A DNA stretch of 16,164 bases from Hydrogenothermus sp964516095. Its GTDB lineage: Bacteria > Aquificota > Aquificia > Aquificales > Hydrogenothermaceae. Made by a program: the position numbers and the translations under genes. The stretch spans positions 1-16,164 of the forward strand of contig CAZEYS010000033.1 in NCBI GenBank assembly GCA_964516095.1. Reading direction: 5' to 3'. Below, piece after piece: positions 6,990 to 13,679 of the stretch (position 1 is its first letter; the number at the start of each line of letters is the position of its first letter). The notes beneath the pieces are model-generated. The model did no database searches. It had not been told where the DNA came from and was given only the letters and a program-made list of their open reading frames with translations.

Positions 6990-7034
6990 AATGGCTCCTC
7001 AAAAGGAAAGCCTTTTTAGAGTTATTACTTACTT

Positions 7035-7145
7035 TTAGCTTGATTTTATATATAAATACGCCATCACTATAAAAAGAATGACAGGAATAGCTATTAAAAC
7101 ATATGTAACTCCAGCTTGATACATGTTGTATATTTTATCTATCAT
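7035..7145 (-). CDS. 36-aa single-pass membrane peptide, unrecognised
   Basis: This is a short frame reading MIDKIYNMYQAGVTYV, then a hydrophobic core LIAIPVILFIVMAYLYI, then KSS and TAA. The core (about residues 14-33) is one transmembrane helix; the KSS end should stay in the cytoplasm. It is preceded by a near-perfect Shine-Dalgarno sequence AGGAGGT, 7 nt before the ATG. That sequence overlaps the stop codon of the upstream ferredoxin gene, so the two are probably translated from one mRNA. I do not recognise the family. Size and shape recall small accessory subunits of membrane oxidoreductases or transporters, but no sequence motif supports a specific one. Confidence 0.7.
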   Translation of the reverse strand: MIDKIYNMYQAGVTYVLIAIPVILFIVMAYLYIKSS

Positions 7146-7157
7146 CGCGTATACCTC

Positions 7158-7445
7158 CTATGGATATAACTGTTCTCCAGTTTCAGCATCATAGATTATA
7201 ATGGCATCAACAGGGCAGGCTTCTGCAGCTCTAAACACTTCTTCTTCTTTATCTAAATCCAGATCTATTTCTACTACTTGTTTTTTCTTTTCTTCAACTT
7301 CTTTGAAGAGTTCTTCTTTATCTTTTCCTGGTTCTAAGAATACAGCTTTGTGTCTTTTATCCAGTTCTATTAAATCTGTTTCTTCAGCGCAAGGACCTAT
7401 ACCTTCACATTTAATTCTATCTATTACTATTTTTAGTTTACCCAT
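7158..7445 (-). CDS. Ferredoxin with one cluster, probably [3Fe-4S]
   Basis: This is a 95-aa acidic electron carrier with only three cysteines. CEGIGPC at residues 13-19 gives C-x5-C with isoleucine where the second cluster cysteine usually stands; the third is Cys77 in EACPVDAI. This pattern is typical of single-cluster ferredoxins holding [3Fe-4S], as in some actinobacterial and archaeal proteins. The middle (about 40-68) is a Lys/Glu-rich helical segment that replaces a second cluster motif. The ATG is preceded by AGGAGGT at 9 nt spacing. The 36-aa membrane peptide follows directly. It is a plausible but unproven donor for the FtrB at 2383-2871. Confidence 0.9.
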   Translation of the reverse strand: MGKLKIVIDRIKCEGIGPCAEETDLIELDKRHKAVFLEPGKDKEELFKEVEEKKKQVVEIDLDLDKEEEVFRAAEACPVDAIIIYDAETGEQLYP

Positions 7446-7474
7446 CTTCTTAATACCTCCTTTTAAGTGTTTAA

Positions 7475-7482
7475 ATTATAAT
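7475..7482. promoter_or_regulatory. Shared palindromic -10 box between ferredoxin and lnt
   Basis: ATTATAAT is a palindrome holding a perfect TATAAT on both strands: 7475-7480 leftward for the ferredoxin and 7477-7482 rightward for lnt. It lies 30-35 bp from both start codons. Neither side has a good -35. RNA polymerase could not occupy both directions at once, so transcription of the two genes may be mutually exclusive. Confidence 0.4.
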
Positions 7483-7517
7483 ACTCTAAATCTATTCTAG
7501 AAGTTAGAGGTTATTCA

Positions 7518-9026
7518 ATGATTTTTATTATTAAATTTTATTTTATCTATCCTCTAATAGCAGGATTATTACTTGCCATCTCTTTACCTGGCTACTATAT
7601 ACCATTTGCATTTACTGTTGGTTTTTTTATCTGGTTTTTAAACATCTACCAGGCAAAAATGTATAAACATGTTTTCCTCAATTCACTGGCTACTGGTTTC
7701 TTCTTTTCAGTATTTTCATATTATTGGATTATTAATGCCTTAAACTTTTATGGTGGAGTTAACTTTTTTGTTTCTATTGGGTTATTAATTTTGTTCTCAA
7801 TTTTTTATTCCATTTTTTTCTTTGTTACTGTTGGCATTTTAGCAAAGATCTTCTTTAGGAGATATGCTTCTAAAGGAGTTTTGCTTGTACCTTTTATCTG
7901 GGTTATAGTGGAAATTGTAAGAGAGTATTTCCCTTTCTCTGGATTTCCTTGGAATTTATCAGGTTATATGGTCTCATATATAACTCCTTTTGATAAAATG
8001 GCATATTATATTGGCGTGTATGGTTTATCTTTTTCAGTTTTACTTTTGTCTTCTGTTTTATTCCTATCATATGTAAGAAAAAGTACACTTTTACTTTCAG
8101 CTGGAATATTTTTTCCAATATTTATTTATTTTCTTTTAGGGCAGTGCCATCTTTACAATAAAACGAAGGGTAAACCTTATAAAGTGGCGATTTTACAGGG
8201 TAATATATCAGAAGATATAAAACAAAACAAAGATTTTAATGAATATATGACCGAAGTTTATATAAAACTTTTTAAAAAAGCAGCTATGTACAAACCTGAT
8301 TTTATCATTATGCCAGAATCTGCCCTTGGTTTTCTGTTTTTTTCTGAGAGTAAGACTAAGGAGAAATTCTTTTCTTCTATAAAGGATATAAAAATTCCAT
8401 TTATTGTGGGACTTGATAACATTATTTACAAAGATGGCAAGTACTACCTTTATAACTCAATATTTTTATTTGACGAGAACCATAAATTGATTGATTTTTA
8501 TAATAAAATAAAGCTTGTACCTTTTGGCGAGTATGTTCCTTTTCCTTTTAAAATGTTTTCACGTCTTTTTCCTTATCTTGAAGGTTGGGATTTTTCTGCT
8601 GGCAGTAAACAGAAAGTGCTTAAGTATAAAAATGTAAAGTTTGTTCCTCTTATCTGTTTTGAAGCTATTTTTCCAAATTTTGTAGCTGATTTTGCAGAGA
8701 AAGGTAATGTACTTGTAAATACAAGTAATGATGCTTGGTTTGGAAAGTCTATAGCACCATTTCAACATTTTGAAATGTCAAGGCTAAGAGCAGTTGAAAC
8801 AGGTAAATACTTGCTTAGAGCCACTAATACTGGAATTTCTGCTATTGTAAATCCTGATGGGACTATCCAGAAAATGTCTTCACTATTCAAAAGAGAAATA
8901 ATTACTGGAACATTTGTTCCCGTTGATAAAAAGACTTTCTGGTTAAAATACAGATACATAGAATTAGGGGTTTTATTATTAGTTTTCTTTTTTACTTTCT
9001 TAAAATATGAATTAGGACGAAGATAA
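7518..9026 (+). CDS. lnt: Apolipoprotein N-acyltransferase
   Basis: This inner-membrane enzyme N-acylates the N-terminal cysteine of lipoproteins, the last step of lipoprotein maturation in diderms. It is 502 aa, the normal length. Residues 1-210 hold about seven to eight hydrophobic segments. The periplasmic nitrilase-fold domain runs from about 220 (YKVAILQGNI). The catalytic triad is visible: Glu267 in MPESALG, Lys332 in IKLVPFGEYVPF and Cys380 in PLICFEAIFP, matching E. coli Glu267/Lys335/Cys387. NTSNDAWFG and QHFEMSRLRAVETG follow, and a last membrane helix lies near 475-495. AGAGGT precedes the ATG. It is convergent with the MsbA-like gene, overlapping by 15 bp. Confidence 0.96.
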   Translation: MIFIIKFYFIYPLIAGLLLAISLPGYYIPFAFTVGFFIWFLNIYQAKMYKHVFLNSLATGFFFSVFSYYWIINALNFYGGVNFFVSIGLLILFSIFYSIFFFVTVGILAKIFFRRYASKGVLLVPFIWVIVEIVREYFPFSGFPWNLSGYMVSYITPFDKMAYYIGVYGLSFSVLLLSSVLFLSYVRKSTLLLSAGIFFPIFIYFLLGQCHLYNKTKGKPYKVAILQGNISEDIKQNKDFNEYMTEVYIKLFKKAAMYKPDFIIMPESALGFLFFSESKTKEKFFSSIKDIKIPFIVGLDNIIYKDGKYYLYNSIFLFDENHKLIDFYNKIKLVPFGEYVPFPFKMFSRLFPYLEGWDFSAGSKQKVLKYKNVKFVPLICFEAIFPNFVADFAEKGNVLVNTSNDAWFGKSIAPFQHFEMSRLRAVETGKYLLRATNTGISAIVNPDGTIQKMSSLFKREIITGTFVPVDKKTFWLKYRYIELGVLLLVFFFTFLKYELGRR

Positions 9027-10694
9027 TGTGTAAAATCTATAAAACACTCCTCTTCTATTTAAAAGTTCATCAACACTTCCTTGTTCTACTATTTGGCCGT
9101 TTTCCATGACAGCTACCTTGTTAACCATCTCGAGGAGTTTTAATCTGTGAGTAATAACGATAATAGTTCTATCAGAGAATTCTTTTTTTAATTCCTCCAT
9201 AATATATTCTTCAGTTTCCACATCTAAAGCAGATGTTCCCTCGTCTATTATAATTATATCTGGATTTTTCAAAAATAAACGAGCTATGGAAATTCTCTGT
9301 CTTTCTCCTCCTGACAGCCGAGAACCTTTTTCTCCAAGTACAGTATCTAGTCCATTTTCCAGTTTGAATACAAAATCTGCTTTTGCTTTCTTAAGTGCTT
9401 GTATTAGCTCTTCATCAGTCGCGTCTGGTTTAGCTATTAAAAGATTATTTCTTAATGTATCGTTAAATATAAACACCTCCTGTGAAACAATACCTATATA
9501 CTTTCGTAAAGAAGATACGTTGTACTCTCTAACATCTTTACTATCTATCAGAAGCTTACCTTCAAAGTTTTTTATCAGCGCCGGAATTAGTTTTACAAGG
9601 GTAGATTTTCCTGAACCGGACAAACCTACTATACCGACCTTTTCTTGCTTTTTAATCTCAAAATTTATATGTTTAAGAATTTGATTTCCATCTATACTTA
9701 AGCTGACATCTTTATATTTTATTTTTTCTTTTAAACCTGAAAACTCGGTTCCATCCTTTTTTTCTTCAGGAAGAGTTAAAATTTCCTGTATCCTTTCTAC
9801 TATAGGTGAAACAATTTTTAACTGCATTAAACCTCTTTGCATTATCTGTGCACTGTTAACCAGTATTAGTAAAGCTCCTATAAAAGCAAAGAACTCTCCT
9901 GTTGTTAACTCACCCTTTATTATCCGGTATCCTCCAAATCCAACTACGGTGATTATTCCAATGTACGAAGCTATCTCTATAGATGATAGATAAAAAGCAT
10001 CATTTAATATGGATTTCACCTGTTTTCTAAAAACATCCAAGTTTACCTTTTCAAATTCTTTTCTGATAAATGTTTTATCAAACAGCTTTATTACTTCAAA
10101 TCCTTGAATTATCTGGCTGATGAATTGAGTATAACTTGCTAAAGCCTCCTGAAGCTGTTTTGAATATTTCTCTCTTAATTTACCAAAAAAAGATAAGCTA
10201 ATGCCAAGAAGTGGAACTACAAGCAGTATAAGCAAAAAAAGCTGCCAGTCTAAATAAATTAAAACTCCTATCATTATGATTACTGTAAAAATCTGGGAAA
10301 CTAAATCAACACCTATAAGCTGTAGGCTATCTCTTAGTGCATTTATATCATTTGTTACTCTGCTGATGATATCACCTAAATTTTTTTTATATATATACAT
10401 AGGCTCTGCATCTATTATCTTTTCAAATAGTTCTTTACGCAGTTCAAGTAAAAATCTATAAGACGCATACGGAAAGGAAAACTCTTTTAGAAATATGCCA
10501 AGCTGGCGAAAAATGACTATAGCAATAAGTGCGACGATAATAAGTTTTAACTTCTCTATGTTTTTTTCTATAAAAATTTTATCTATAACATTTTTTAAAA
10601 TAAATGTTAAACCACTATATGTAATACCTTCTATTAAACTTCCAATTAACGCAAGTATTATAAACAGATAGTATTTTTTTAATCTGAAAAACAA
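9012..10694 (-). CDS. MsbA-like ABC exporter (fused membrane and ATPase domains)
   Basis: This is a half-transporter that acts as a homodimer in the inner membrane, probably flipping lipid A-core or another lipid outward. It is 560 aa. Six membrane helices lie within residues 8-290. The ATPase domain (about 322-560) has Walker A GLSGSGKST (357-365), the Q-loop in IVSQEVFIF (402-410), signature LSGGERQRI (460-468), Walker B IIIIDEGTSALD (480-491) and H-loop His516 in ITHRL. The start is unclear: no ATG is available. The first standard codon is TTG at 10694 with a distant AAAGG. An AAAGAGGT sequence further upstream points to ATA at 10712, and the frame is open back to about 10766. It is last in the recJ operon. 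The lipid substrate is inferred from family and from the neighbouring lnt. Confidence 0.9.
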   Translation of the reverse strand: MFFRLKKYYLFIILALIGSLIEGITYSGLTFILKNVIDKIFIEKNIEKLKLIIVALIAIVIFRQLGIFLKEFSFPYASYRFLLELRKELFEKIIDAEPMYIYKKNLGDIISRVTNDINALRDSLQLIGVDLVSQIFTVIIMIGVLIYLDWQLFLLILLVVPLLGISLSFFGKLREKYSKQLQEALASYTQFISQIIQGFEVIKLFDKTFIRKEFEKVNLDVFRKQVKSILNDAFYLSSIEIASYIGIITVVGFGGYRIIKGELTTGEFFAFIGALLILVNSAQIMQRGLMQLKIVSPIVERIQEILTLPEEKKDGTEFSGLKEKIKYKDVSLSIDGNQILKHINFEIKKQEKVGIVGLSGSGKSTLVKLIPALIKNFEGKLLIDSKDVREYNVSSLRKYIGIVSQEVFIFNDTLRNNLLIAKPDATDEELIQALKKAKADFVFKLENGLDTVLGEKGSRLSGGERQRISIARLFLKNPDIIIIDEGTSALDVETEEYIMEELKKEFSDRTIIVITHRLKLLEMVNKVAVMENGQIVEQGSVDELLNRRGVFYRFYTLSSS

Positions 10695-10758
10695 AAATTT
10701 GTAAGCCTTTATTTTTCTTACCTCTTTAGCAAGTAAACCTTTAAAATTATAAATTAAT

Positions 10759-11388
10759 TTAAATAGATTTTATAAACTCAATTGCCTGTTCTTTAGTTCT
10801 TATTTTGCCTTCTATTTGTGCTTTTAAAAGATGCTCTTTTATGATGCCTACTTTTTTTGAAGGTTTCAGGTTTAAGATTTCCATTATTTCTTTGCCTGTT
10901 AATAACGGTTTTTCAACAATTTTCTTAGTATAAATATTAAAATAGTAATCTTGAAGATATCTAATAAATTCTAAAACTTCTTTTTGAATATTATCATCTT
11001 CAAGGGTTGCTTTTGTATCTGCAGCTGTTAAAAGCATTAAATGTGGGGCAATGTCTTTATTTTCATACCACCAGAAATTTAGATCTTTTTCCTGCAGGTA
11101 TCCTTCTTTCTTTAAGAAGAAAAGTTCAGAAATACTTAAATGATTTTTTACAATTTTAGAGCAGAAAGAAGATGCTTTTTTACCAAATGAAAGTTTTTCA
11201 GTTATTTCCTTAACTACCTGTGCACTCTTATTTTGATGGTTTTTATAATATTTTCCAGATTTTTTAAGGTAGGCTTTTCCTATATCGTGAAAGAAAGATG
11301 AAAACTTAAGAAGAGTTTCATCTGTAAAGTCAGACAAGAACACCTGTTTACCAAAAGATACCAGAAGTCTTTTATCTATAAAACTTTC
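10759..11388 (-). CDS. HD-domain and C-terminal half of the nucleotidyltransferase, -1 frame
   Basis: This is the continuation of the gene at 11376-12347, in the -1 frame. From GAA at 11388 it reads ESFIDKRLLVSFGKQV and on to an HD phosphohydrolase domain: FFHDIGKAYLKK with the HD pair, then GKYYKNHQNKSAQVV, then IVKNHLSIS. The end (LLTGKEIMEILNLKPSKKVG and AQIEGKIRTKEQAIEFI) is the standard C-terminus of HD-type CCA/A-adding enzymes. The first possible independent start is GTG at 11343 (194 aa), but no Shine-Dalgarno sequence precedes it and the conserved sequence extends upstream of it. It is therefore more likely reached by frameshifting, giving a 529-aa fusion, than translated separately. 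About 64 bp separate it from the MsbA-like start. Confidence 0.82.
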   Translation of the reverse strand, partial: ESFIDKRLLVSFGKQVFLSDFTDETLLKFSSFFHDIGKAYLKKSGKYYKNHQNKSAQVVKEITEKLSFGKKASSFCSKIVKNHLSISELFFLKKEGYLQEKDLNFWWYENKDIAPHLMLLTAADTKATLEDDNIQKEVLEFIRYLQDYYFNIYTKKIVEKPLLTGKEIMEILNLKPSKKVGIIKEHLLKAQIEGKIRTKEQAIEFIKSI

Positions 11389-11408
11389 TTTTTTTTTAGA
11401 TATTCCTC
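11376..11408 (-). promoter_or_regulatory. Candidate programmed -1 frameshift signal in cca
   Basis: On the minus strand the order is GAGGA (11408-11404), 9 nt, then the heptamer A-AAA-AAG (11394-11388) within a run of nine A (11397-11389), then a zero-frame TAG at 11378-11376. The AAA and AAG are codons 319 and 320 of the head frame. Slipping back one base continues into the HD frame at GAA. E. coli dnaX uses the same heptamer with a Shine-Dalgarno-like stimulator about 10 nt upstream. A weak A/U-only stem (11373-11368 with 11358-11353) lies 14 nt downstream and is poor evidence. Slippage by RNA polymerase on the A-run would have the same effect. Confidence 0.6.
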
Positions 11409-12347
11409 AAGGTATTCCAGAGTTTTTTTGCTATGGGTTATTAAGTCGTATTTATGAAGTGGTTCTTTGTCTTTATGGGCTAACATATCCTTTAACTGTG
11501 GAATTATCTCTTGGAGAATACCTTTTTCTATAAGTCTGTCCAGTGTTTTATAAGAGTTTTCCTTATCAAAGATTTTCAGTATTTCATCTCTTACTCTTTC
11601 AACAGGAGCATTTTTTAAAATAGATTTATTTTCTTTAATCCATTTTTCAAACTCTTTATCTATATCAAAGTCAAGTTCCTGTGCTATTCTATATCCTCTG
11701 AGTATTCTAACTGGATCTTGCTTTATATTTTCATATGAAATTGGACGTACAATCCCTGCCTGTAAGTCCTCTAAGCCGTTTGAGGGGTCAAATAAGATAG
11801 TTTGGGAAGCCCCAAGTCCAAGAGCATCATCAAATACAACTGCCATTGCATTTATAGTGAAATCTCTATTTAGGAGATTTTCGTGTAGTCTTTCTACTAT
11901 TTTTAATTCTTTACTTTGAAAGTCAATATCAGAATGAAGAATGTCTGATATGTCCATGTAAGAAAAGTCAAATCTATACTTTATATCGTTTTCAAAAAAA
12001 ACTATAGAAGCTACAACTGCATCTACTTCTTTTTTCTCAAACTTAAAGATCTGGCCGTTAACAATAGGCTGAAAGTTTTTTACTATTTCAAAAGGGTCAG
12101 TTGTTACAATAAAATCAATGTCTATTTTCTTTCCTAAAGGTCTGTTTAATAACCTATCTCTTATCCAGCCTCCTACAATAAATGCTACTGTTTCTCTTGA
12201 TAAGGCAGCTGCAAGTTTATCAAAATAAGAATTATAAAATAAAAGACCGTGAACGTATTTAGTTTTAATATCAAACTCTTCTCTTTGTTCCTTTGGCGTG
12301 TTCTGTCTATTTAGTATCTTTTCTAAAAGTTTTTCTATTCCAAACAT
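11376..12347 (-). CDS. cca: tRNA nucleotidyltransferase (CCA/A-adding) or poly(A) polymerase, head domain; zero-frame product
   Basis: This class II nucleotidyltransferase adds C/A or A residues to RNA 3' ends, most likely tRNA. The 323-aa frame has IVGGWIRDRLL (residues 57-67), the metal-binding pair in IDIDF (Asp76, Asp78), RDFTINAMAV (161-170) and DPVRILRGYRIA (211-222), the template-base region. It ends in KKKKVL at a TAG just where the HD domain should begin. Aquifex aeolicus is known to split CC- and A-adding between two enzymes, so this could be either specificity. AAGAGGTT lies 5 nt before the ATG and overlaps the M16 gene's end (10-bp gap). The following frame carries the missing half, and a dnaX-like slippery site lies at the junction. 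Confidence 0.9.
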   Translation of the reverse strand: MFGIEKLLEKILNRQNTPKEQREEFDIKTKYVHGLLFYNSYFDKLAAALSRETVAFIVGGWIRDRLLNRPLGKKIDIDFIVTTDPFEIVKNFQPIVNGQIFKFEKKEVDAVVASIVFFENDIKYRFDFSYMDISDILHSDIDFQSKELKIVERLHENLLNRDFTINAMAVVFDDALGLGASQTILFDPSNGLEDLQAGIVRPISYENIKQDPVRILRGYRIAQELDFDIDKEFEKWIKENKSILKNAPVERVRDEILKIFDKENSYKTLDRLIEKGILQEIIPQLKDMLAHKDKEPLHKYDLITHSKKTLEYLEEYLKKKKVL

Positions 12348-12357
12348 ATTAACCTCT

Positions 12358-13632
12358 TTAAGGTTTTACCACAATGGCTGTATTTCCTAAAGGTATATAC
12401 CTTTTGTATGCGTCTAACACACTTTTTTTCGATACTTTTTGAATTTTATTTACATAATCTTTATACATTTTATAGCCTAATCCTATAGTTTCAAACCAGC
12501 CTATATAGTATGATTGTCTACTTCTTGTTTGAAGGTCCAATAAATAATGACCTATGATTTTTTCTTTAGCTATATTTATCTCTTCTTGAGAAACACCATT
12601 TTCTATACTTTTTACGACTTCCCTAATACCGTTTAATGACTTTTCTGTTTTTTCCGGTGCAGTGCCAATATATGCAATTAGATTACCAACGTTAATTCTG
12701 GTAGGATAAAAACTACCTACAGCGTAAGCTAATCCTCTTTTCTCTCTAAGTTCCTGAAATAGTCTTGAAGTAAATCCATTCCCTAAAATGGAATTTAAAA
12801 CTTTAAAAGCAAAATAATCTTTATCTACGGCTACAGGTGCATTGTAAGCTACAAGTATAGTTGATTGAGCCCCTTCTCTTTTGAAAATTTTTGTTTCTTC
12901 ACCTTTTATCTTGACAGAGTATCTTGGAAACCTGTAATTCTTAGATGGAAGTTTTCCAAAAACATCTTTTATGTATTTTTCAGCTTCAGAGTAAGGTAAA
13001 TCTCCTGCTATCGATACGACAAATCTTTTTGCATTTTTTAGTTCTTTTAGTCTTTTTTGAAGGTCTTTAATTGTTATACTTTTTAAATCGTCTATCTCTC
13101 CTAATGGAGAATACTGATAAGGAGTTCCTTTATAGATTTCTTTTCTGAGTTTATCAAAAGCATAAGAAAAACCTTCTTCCTTTTTTGCTTTTATTTGGGC
13201 AATAGTATTGTTTACTTCTTGATTTAATTTGTCTTCTTCAAAAACCGGGTTAAATATCACATCTTTTATTACTTGAAGCCCTTTTTTAAAATCTTCAGCT
13301 TTTATTGCAAATTCTATAGTTGAAAATTCCTCTGCTGTAGAAGTAGATATTCCTCCTCCACTATCCTCAAACACTTTGTTTATTTCAAGACCAGAGTAAT
13401 TTTTACTCTTTTTCAGTATCATCTTCATCAGTATATGGGTTAAACCTTTCTTTCCTTGTGGATCTTCAATACTACCACCTTTTATAAATATACTACCGGC
13501 AACTATTCCTGGCCCTTCTGTCTGTTTATAAAGAATGGTGGCTCCATTTGGGAGTATATTTTTAATCACACCATAACCTCCTGCAAAAGCTGTATTAAAA
13601 ATAAAAAGAAAAAAAAGCAACTTTTTTATCAT
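12358..13632 (-). CDS. M16-family peptidase homologue lacking the zinc site, exported
   Basis: This is a 424-aa M16B (pitrilysin/MPP-type) two-domain protein with a signal peptide (MIKKLLFFLFIFNTAFA). The family zinc motif HxxEH falls at residues 66-70 but reads HILMK: the catalytic Glu and second His are gone. The C-terminal Arg/Tyr substrate-binding pair is present as Arg296 and Tyr303 in LREKRGLAY. The spacing of seven equals Arg824/Tyr831 of insulin-degrading enzyme. This is the profile of the non-catalytic partner in bacterial M16B heterodimers, whose HxxEH partner is usually adjacent. Here the neighbours are recJ and cca, so the partner must be elsewhere. GGAG lies 7 nt before the ATG. 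It is probably within the recJ operon. Confidence 0.9.
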   Translation of the reverse strand: MIKKLLFFLFIFNTAFAGGYGVIKNILPNGATILYKQTEGPGIVAGSIFIKGGSIEDPQGKKGLTHILMKMILKKSKNYSGLEINKVFEDSGGGISTSTAEEFSTIEFAIKAEDFKKGLQVIKDVIFNPVFEEDKLNQEVNNTIAQIKAKKEEGFSYAFDKLRKEIYKGTPYQYSPLGEIDDLKSITIKDLQKRLKELKNAKRFVVSIAGDLPYSEAEKYIKDVFGKLPSKNYRFPRYSVKIKGEETKIFKREGAQSTILVAYNAPVAVDKDYFAFKVLNSILGNGFTSRLFQELREKRGLAYAVGSFYPTRINVGNLIAYIGTAPEKTEKSLNGIREVVKSIENGVSQEEINIAKEKIIGHYLLDLQTRSRQSYYIGWFETIGLGYKMYKDYVNKIQKVSKKSVLDAYKRYIPLGNTAIVVKP

Positions 13633-13652
13633 CTTTCAACTCCATCTAAAAA

Positions 13653-13658
13653 ATTATA
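13653..13658 (-). promoter_or_regulatory. Possible internal -10 box before the M16 gene
   Basis: A minus-strand TATAAT stands in the 47-bp gap after recJ, about 20 bp before the M16 ATG. No convincing -35 is seen. The 5' leader would be about 14 nt and would just include the ribosome binding site. It may give the downstream genes a second promoter. Confidence 0.25.
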
Positions 13659-13679
13659 CTTGAAAGGGAAATTCTTCAT

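Noticed and set aside
7001..7016. AAAAGG-AAAG-CCTTTT hairpin before the transglycosylase start, considered as a terminator
   Set aside because: The stem is short and AT-rich, and no T-tract follows on the leftward strand; the GTG's ribosome binding site follows instead.
9286..9684. 132-aa rightward frame inside the exporter gene
   Set aside because: It is antisense to the ATPase domain, Ser/Pro-rich as expected for a complement of coding DNA, with no ribosome binding site or family motif.
11353..11373. Stem-loop downstream of the slippery site as a frameshift stimulator
   Set aside because: It has six base pairs, five of them A-U, and lies 14 nt downstream, further than usual. I do not count it as evidence.
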